Below are positions 58,806 to 64,000 of a DNA stretch of 64,000 bases, piece after piece (position 1 is the stretch's first letter; each line of letters opens with the position of its first letter). The DNA comes from Rhizopus sp. PT2906 (Eukaryota; Mucoromycota; Mucoromycetes; Mucorales; Rhizopodaceae), in NCBI GenBank assembly GCA_025529335.1, contig JAMYHX010000044.1, forward strand, positions 62,001-126,000, written 5' to 3'. The notes under the pieces were generated by a model. That model was not told where the DNA came from, ran no database searches, and saw nothing but the letters and a program-made list of their open reading frames with translations. The position numbers and the translations under genes were made by a program.

Positions 58806-59285
58806 TACGCCCCCAAACTGTAAAAACATCTAAACATCACAATAAAACACTCAGTTGCTGGACAGCTATTGTCAACGGATTAGAGTATATTAAGGACTTT
58901 GCTTTGTGACACAAGACTTAATATTATGAGTGACTAGTACGATTCTATTGATTTCATAGAAAATATCCAAAAGTTGTCAAGTAAAAGAGAGAATATATGT
59001 AGATGCTATACAGCCAAAAGTTCTACGTGCAATGTAAATCCAACTTTCTTACTTTTTAAAAGCAAAATAGACAATGTATCATGAGCAAAGTATAAATATC
59101 CTCAATGTATTCCTATTACTATATATATATATATATTTGCTGATATAAATCTCATAGAGTAGAAGTTGACGATATATTTTATAATTCATATACCACTTTG
59201 AGTTGAAGCGTTCATGTATAATGCATTTTTCACTTGAAAAGCCTTCAGTTCCCTTTCAAAAGAGCATTTGCAGTGTTGTCGTAAT
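58806..59285 (-). repeat. Right arm of long inverted repeat
   Basis: Reverse complement of the left arm: outer 59015-59285 identical to 56029-56299, inner 58806-59014 diverged from 56300-56507. The inner part also occurs at about 31749-31838. The outer end closes ...GCAGTGTTGTCGTAAT. No clear target-site duplication is seen outside the arms. Confidence 0.95.
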
Positions 59286-59536
59286 TCCCGGAAAAAAAAT
59301 GTTTATGCTGGTGTAACTCATGTCGACATTTGATGAATTTTTTCCCGTTTTGAATATACAAAAGTTAGTCAGCATTCGCTTTACTATTTAAGCAAAGTGA
59401 TTATCTCGCATTGTCTTTTCTTTACCCCACAATTTTCACATGAAGAAATAACTAGTTTTCCCCCAAATCTTTCATCTTGCATTAAATATAAAGCCCTTCA
59501 GCTTTTTCTTCTTTCTTTTTCTTTTTATTCATCATT

Positions 59537-61271
59537 ATGCCTGGAAATCAAAACCGTACACTTCGATATGTTGGTGGTGCAGCTGCAGCCGGCCTGGCCG
59601 CCTTATCACTAATCTACCACGATCGAGCTATCTTTGACGAAGTCCGAGAAGGTATCAAGGAACAACCTGGATGGCCACTGGTTGGTAATTTGCCACTCCT
59701 TTTGAGTTGGAAAGATCGGATCCATGATTTTCTCTTGATGGGATTCACTGAGCTAGACGAACTGACACTGTATGTATCATATGTATAGATCTAAAAAAAA
59801 AAAAAGAAACTCATACTTTAAAAAAAAAGCACCATGTCAGCACTTGGTATTCCCAGACATATTGCCACAGCTGATCCACGCAATGTAGAACATGTTTTAA
59901 AAAGTAAAGTCTAAAAAATATATGTAGAAAGAGATGACCTTACTCGAAACAATAGATAATTTCGAAAATTATATCAAAGGTCCTGAATTTCATGGTGCAA
60001 TGAACGATTTGTTTGGAAATGGCATTTTTAATGCAAATGGTGAACACTGGAAATATCAACGAAAGACAGCAAGTCACATATTCAATGTCAAGAACTTTAG
60101 AGATCATTTTACAGAGTAATGTTAGATACGTAAAGATAAACTCAAAACTAATAAAAAATAGTGTCTTTATAAAAGAAATTGATTACATGTCAAAACACAT
60201 TTGGGATAAAGCAGCTGATTCAGGCACAATAGTTGATTTTCATGACGTGATGTTTAAATTTACATTGGATTCATTTATTCTGTAAGCAAAAAGCACATAG
60301 AACAACTATTATTCTTACAATTCATTAGCATCGGATTTGGTGTACAATTGAACGCACTTGGATCAACAGAAAGGGTCCCCTTTGCAGTTGCATTTGACGA
60401 AGCACAAAAGTCAACTTTCCAACGATTTGTGAATCCCATCTGGCCAATCACGGAACGAATCCAGCGAGTAACAATGCCATGGAAAAAGACAATGAAGGAC
60501 CATCTGGCCGTCGTCGATTCATTTGCTCGTGATGTGATTAAACAGCGCCAAGAACAGATGGCACGTGGCGAGGTCTACAAGGACCTTCTGTCTCGGTTCA
60601 TGGTGGCCAAGAATGCAGAGGGGGAAGCTTTGAGCACGGACGAGCTGAGAGATATTGTGTTAAATTTTGTGATCGCCGGACGTGACACGACCGCACAGGC
60701 TCTTTCATGGACTTTTTATATGCTTATGACGCATCCACGTGTGGAGACTAAGTTGATGGAAGAGATTGAACGTGTGTCTGAAACAGATGACGCGTCGACG
60801 CTGTACGAGACGATCAAGGGTATGACCTATGCTCATGCCGTCTTTTACGAAGTTTTACGGCTTTACCCTTCTGTGCCTCTGAATCAAAAGTACGCGCTCG
60901 ATGACGATGTTTGGCCTGACGGCACACACATACGTAAAGGTGACTATATTCTCTGGTGTCCTTACGCTCAAGGTCGATGCGAGAAAGTGTGGGGAGCGGA
61001 TGCCAAGGAGTTCAAGCCGGAGAGATGGATTGAAGAGGGTGAGCTCAAGCGACAGAATCAAGGTCAGTGGCCAGCGTTCCATGCAGGTCCACGTGTCTGT
61101 CTAGGACAGAATCTGGCGACGCTCGAAGCACTGGTGGCTATTGTGTTCTTGCTCAAGAGGTACAAGTTCACTCTTGTGCCTGATCAGGAGATCACTTATC
61201 AGGTCTCTTTGACGTTGCCTATGCTTCAAGGAATGAAGGTGATGGTTCAGAAACGTGATCAATCAAACTAA
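59537..61271 (+). CDS. Cytochrome P450 monooxygenase
   Basis: Exons: 59537-59769, 59830-59903, 59956-60115, 60162-60281, 60329-61271, about 509 residues. An N-terminal membrane anchor (about 10-27) and the Pro hinge 'QPGWPLVGNLP' fit a microsomal P450. The I-helix has 'AGRDTT' (about 312), the K-helix E-x-x-R is in 'YEVLRL', the PERF-like block is 'FKPERW', and the haem-binding loop 'FHAGPRVCLGQNLA' carries the Cys ligand (about residue 453). 'KNNFENYIKGPEF' and 'GNGIFNANGEHWKYQRKTAS' (C-helix W-x-x-x-R) are typical of the CYP52/CYP704-like fatty-acid or alkane hydroxylase group. Substrate and CYP family number cannot be assigned. Confidence 0.93.
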
Positions 61272-61681
61272 ATTAAGAATAAATATATTATTTTAATAAG
61301 TTTTATAATTCAAAACGTAGCAGCAGCCTTTTGATTTTATATAAAAACTAAAGCAACACTTTGAGTTCAGTAGGTTTCCTTTTTGAAAAAGTATTTTTTA
61401 GTCTGTCAGCCTAAAAACAAAAAAATACCTTAAAAATTACCAAAGTAATAATCTACATAGACTCATCTGTAACTTATAACTAAAAGACAGTTTATCCAAT
61501 AAGATGAGATTCAGCTTATTTCCTTTATATAGTTATTAACAAAATCAAGGCATCAACGCTTTAAAGAGAGATAGAGTTTTAGTTCAATATCAATCTCTTT
61601 GAAACTACTATAAGTCCTATCCTTATGCTATGTTTTCTCTTTTTAGTATTTCCAAATAATGTATTGACACTCTAGTTTAAC
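61272..61681. other. Intergenic spacer
   Basis: AT-rich, with nothing recognised. It presumably contains the P450 3' UTR and the left flank of the relic cluster. Confidence 0.45.
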
Positions 61682-61888
61682 ATGAATAACCAAATAAACA
61701 ATCGTTTTACTGTCAATGATGAAGGTGTTCAGCGCATGATTGACAACAATTCAGCTATGTACTATAGTAACCAAATGATTATTGCTCAAAATATGACTCA
61801 TCAACCTGTAAACACTATTAAAGCATATTCAGCGAAGCAAGAAGAGTGGAAGGTAATTCTAGAAAATAATAATAAAGAAAAGGTTTGA
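61682..61888 (+). pseudogene. Possible N-terminal fragment of a tyrosine recombinase
   Basis: A 68-codon frame with 'HQPVNTIKAYSAKQEEWKVI', resembling the 'NTxxAYxxKQxEW' start of the DNA-binding half of Crypton-like recombinases. No catalytic part follows. The next frame (61938-62252) is not recognised. Short motif only, so weak support. Confidence 0.35.
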
Positions 61889-62194
61889 AAATCTAATTAT
61901 GTTGTTTAAACATATTAAGAGTTGATTATCTAGAAATTTGACAGAAAAGGAGCAAGTTCCATTAGCTACGGAATTCTTGAGCGATAGTGCTAAAATGGAA
62001 CTAGCCGTGCTTGTCATCACTTTAATTCCTGTAGTCAATGCCCTCTTTTCATCTAATCAACTATCCATAAGGCAACGTCTAGCTTTTAAACTAAAGCTAC
62101 TGTCAATTCACAGCGTGAAGATGACTGTTGGCAATACTTGTACCTTGACTTATGAGCCTGTAAATTCAAATATGGCACGCAACGATTGTTATTT

Positions 62195-62245
62195 ATTAAT
62201 TATTGACATAAATTTTATAAAATGTCGTAAAATAAAAAAATTATT
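62195..62245 (+). repeat. Short dispersed repeat related to 803-842
   Basis: Shares ATTGAC, AATTTTATAAAAT, TGTCG and AAAATAAA in order with about 803-842. The Fanzor-like relic follows about 290 bp later. It may be the 5' boundary or upstream region of an element family. Confidence 0.4.
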
Positions 62246-62531
62246 TGCGTAAAAAGACGACAAAGAAAAATATGTTCGAATAAAACGACATCATGTCAAA
62301 AGAAGAAGAAAATGAGTATATGTAGAAAAAGAGAGAAAAAGTATGTTAGTATTAGAGCACATATCCTAATATTAGTCTTACTTACCACCAAGGTGCATTC
62401 TGGGGAGAGTAGCGATAACTATCCAGGATAGTTTAAACAAAAAAAAAAGGAACGGAGGACAGAGAGAACCCAGAGCACAAGAAGAGACAGCTGGGAGAAC
62501 GTTCCAGACATACACGCAGTCATCAGCATCT

Positions 62532-63303
62532 ATGCGGTTACCTAGGCTGTACAAAGTACATGCAACGGAGATTGACTACAAAAGTGGCACGCAAAAAATT
62601 CGACGAAACCTTCAGCGTGCAAAAAACAGCACTGAAAAAGGTCAACAAAGTACTGAAATAGAAGCTTCTCTAAGTCAATTGGATATGTCCCGAACCAGAG
62701 ACGTAAATGAAATGTACAATATGTACCTTGAACACAGAGATATTTCGCGTGAGTTCTACTTTTCACCACAACGAGCTAAGCAAAAAAGGAGTTATAAATT
62801 GCAAAAACGTAGATATATCGACAGGCTTTGCTCAGCGGAACGTCAGTATGCAGTATCTGACGTCAAAGGCGTGAGACCTATCATGTTTGTCGGTGACCGC
62901 GGTCTAAGTATAGGCTCACGAATAAAGGGATTTATGCGTTGCGGTGGCCACTGGAAACCGAAGAAGCACAGTCTTTATGCAACTGTATGCATAACCAATG
63001 AACATAACACATCACAGACATGTATATACTGCTTCAATAAGTTACCACATCCAGTACAAACAATCCATCGAAACGGAGCAAGTCAACTAAGAACAATTAA
63101 TGGTGCATTTGTTTGTGACAACCCAAGTTGTGTCTCTGTCCAAGCAAAAAAAAAAAAAAAAAAAAAAAGCAGTGAAAAGACGGGGTACTGTGTCTGCAAT
63201 GGCAATAGGCCTGTCAGGTCTGGCAACAATCCTTTTTGGTGCAAACGAAGATTGGCTCGCTGTCGATGACAGTAATACTTTTTGGAAGGTACGTCTCCTT
63301 TGA
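62532..63303 (+). pseudogene. Fanzor/TnpB-like RNA-guided nuclease relic
   Basis: The main frame (62532-63269) reads through an Arg/Lys-rich region, 'NEMYNMYLEHRDISREFYFS' and then 'PIMFVGDRGLSIGSRIKG'. 'ITNEHNTSQTCIYCF' and 'AFVCDNPSCVS' follow, giving a C-x2-C ... C-x4-C zinc ribbon and the surrounding RuvC blocks of eukaryotic TnpB-like (Fanzor) proteins. A 23-nt A run (63146-63168) shifts the frame; the continuation in another frame reads 'KRRGTVSAMAIGLSGLATIL'. There the catalytic Asp expected in the last RuvC motif (R-D-x-x-S-A) is Gly. The RuvC-I part is missing or unrecognisable upstream. Inactive remnant; family call from remembered motifs. Confidence 0.65.
63146..63168 (+). repeat. 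Poly(A) tract, 23 nt, inside the Fanzor-like relic
   Basis: Uninterrupted A run located exactly where the reading frame of the zinc-ribbon region must change to continue into the last RuvC block. Confidence 0.95.
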
Positions 63304-64000
63304 TAATTTATTAACTTGTACTGATTGCTTTTAACAACAACAAATATTTATTGGTTTAAATATTTGATATCTTGTAAGTGAGATTATTTCATATCATTGA
63401 CTGTTTTACTAGTTACATCTGTTTGTGTCTCAATTTTTGGACTGGTAGTTCATTTATCTTATCAGTATAAATCCTTCTTTAGGCTGAGGGACGCTTAGAA
63501 CTAGATTTATTTCGTTTCGCTGTGCTTCCTTGGGTATTATTTAATTTACTTTCTCCATTATAATAAAATACGGAAATATTACATGCACGAAAAAATTGAC
63601 AAAAACGTAGTTACCTCCACCCACTACCTGTGATGTAGTCTAACGAAACTTTTCGGTCTGTAGCATCAAGCTAGACATGAATTTATGAAGTTACTGCCTT
63701 GGATTGATTCCTTTCAAGAAGAAGAAGAGAGAGATAAAAAAGAAAAGCTATTTCTTTTCTAATTTTATGTTGTCAGTTGATCAACAAAGACCACTTCGTT
63801 CACGTGTAATTATGATGAATTCACATTTTATATCAAGGAGTGAATTGGACAGTCATAGAGTAGGCAGAGCTTTGGTAATGTGAAGCTGTAAAATGATGTC
63901 ATATGTAGTGCCTAGAAGAAGCGCTCGCAGTATTAGTTTATTTTCTGGTGTATGTAGTGCTGGCCTATATTCTTATTTTCTATCCGCTTGGAAGTATGTC
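63304..64000. other. Right edge: relic 3' flank with dispersed repeat copy 2
   Basis: No gene recognised. About 63779-63970 resembles 24055-24260 in the same orientation. The window ends within this region. Confidence 0.45.
63779..63970 (+). repeat. Dispersed repeat, copy 2
   Basis: Counterpart of 24055-24260: islands AACAAAGA, GTGTAATTATGATGAA, ATTGGACAG, TAAAATGAT, GTATTAG and TGTAGTGCT occur in the same order. It lies about 500 bp downstream of the Fanzor-like relic. Confidence 0.55.

Noticed and set aside
1..64000. CRISPR array, rRNA, tRNA, riboswitch, phage or plasmid origin
   Set aside because: The window is spliced eukaryotic nuclear DNA; no regularly spaced repeats, rRNA-like segments or cloverleaf sequences were found by eye. 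A tRNAscan or Infernal run would be decisive.

Overview
This window is nuclear DNA from a filamentous fungus, most likely an early-diverging one (Mucoromycota, probably Mucorales). The evidence is many short introns (about 46-90 nt) with GTAAGT-like donors, AT-rich spacers, CT-rich leaders before start codons, fungal orthologues of core eukaryotic genes, and a decayed mobile-element set (PIF1/Helitron-type helicases, Crypton-like tyrosine recombinase, Fanzor/TnpB-like nuclease, Tc1/mariner). The phylum is my inference; no rRNA or tRNA gene was found to confirm it. All exon maps were built by hand from splice signals, reading phase and remembered family conservation.

Layout. 1-8.8 kb: a short hypothetical gene and a 10-exon LAA1/HEATR5-type HEAT-repeat gene. 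8.8-13 kb: gene-poor, with a broken PIF1-like helicase. 13-31 kb: dense housekeeping block with a small hypothetical gene, an HSF-type transcription factor with a MITE in one intron, LSM2, a CAP-Gly protein, CAF-1 p60 (CAC2), the exportin CSE1, the tRNA thiolation factor NCS2/CTU2, a membrane-anchored protein with an alginate-lyase-like C-terminus, and Xaa-Pro aminopeptidase. 31-38.4 kb: repeat-rich, with one intact FAD oxidoreductase gene and a decayed Tc1/mariner element. 38.4-44.7 kb: compact + strand run of a hypothetical protein, an SP-RING (Siz/PIAS) SUMO ligase, a PRELI-domain protein, PEX16 and an Anp1-type mannosyltransferase. 44.7-48 kb: helicase/endonuclease and tyrosine-recombinase relics. 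48-55.8 kb: short-form tRNase Z, a CID/RS/zinc-knuckle splicing-type protein, a B-box DUF2009 protein and a Grainyhead/CP2-type transcription factor. 56-59.3 kb: a Heh/Src1-like inner nuclear membrane gene enclosed by long inverted repeats whose outer 271 bp are identical. 59.5-61.3 kb: a cytochrome P450. 61.3-64 kb: a decayed Fanzor-like nuclease and another probable recombinase fragment.

The housekeeping genes are unrelated in pathway but very tightly packed: 35 bp between CSE1 and CAC2, 8 bp between the CAP-Gly and CAC2 stops, and overlapping stop codons of tRNase Z and the CID protein. Mobile relics sit in the gaps between these blocks. The most interesting objects are the inverted-repeat unit at 56029-59285 and the Fanzor-like relic near the right edge. 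Three genes use GC-AG introns with the same GCAAGT donor.
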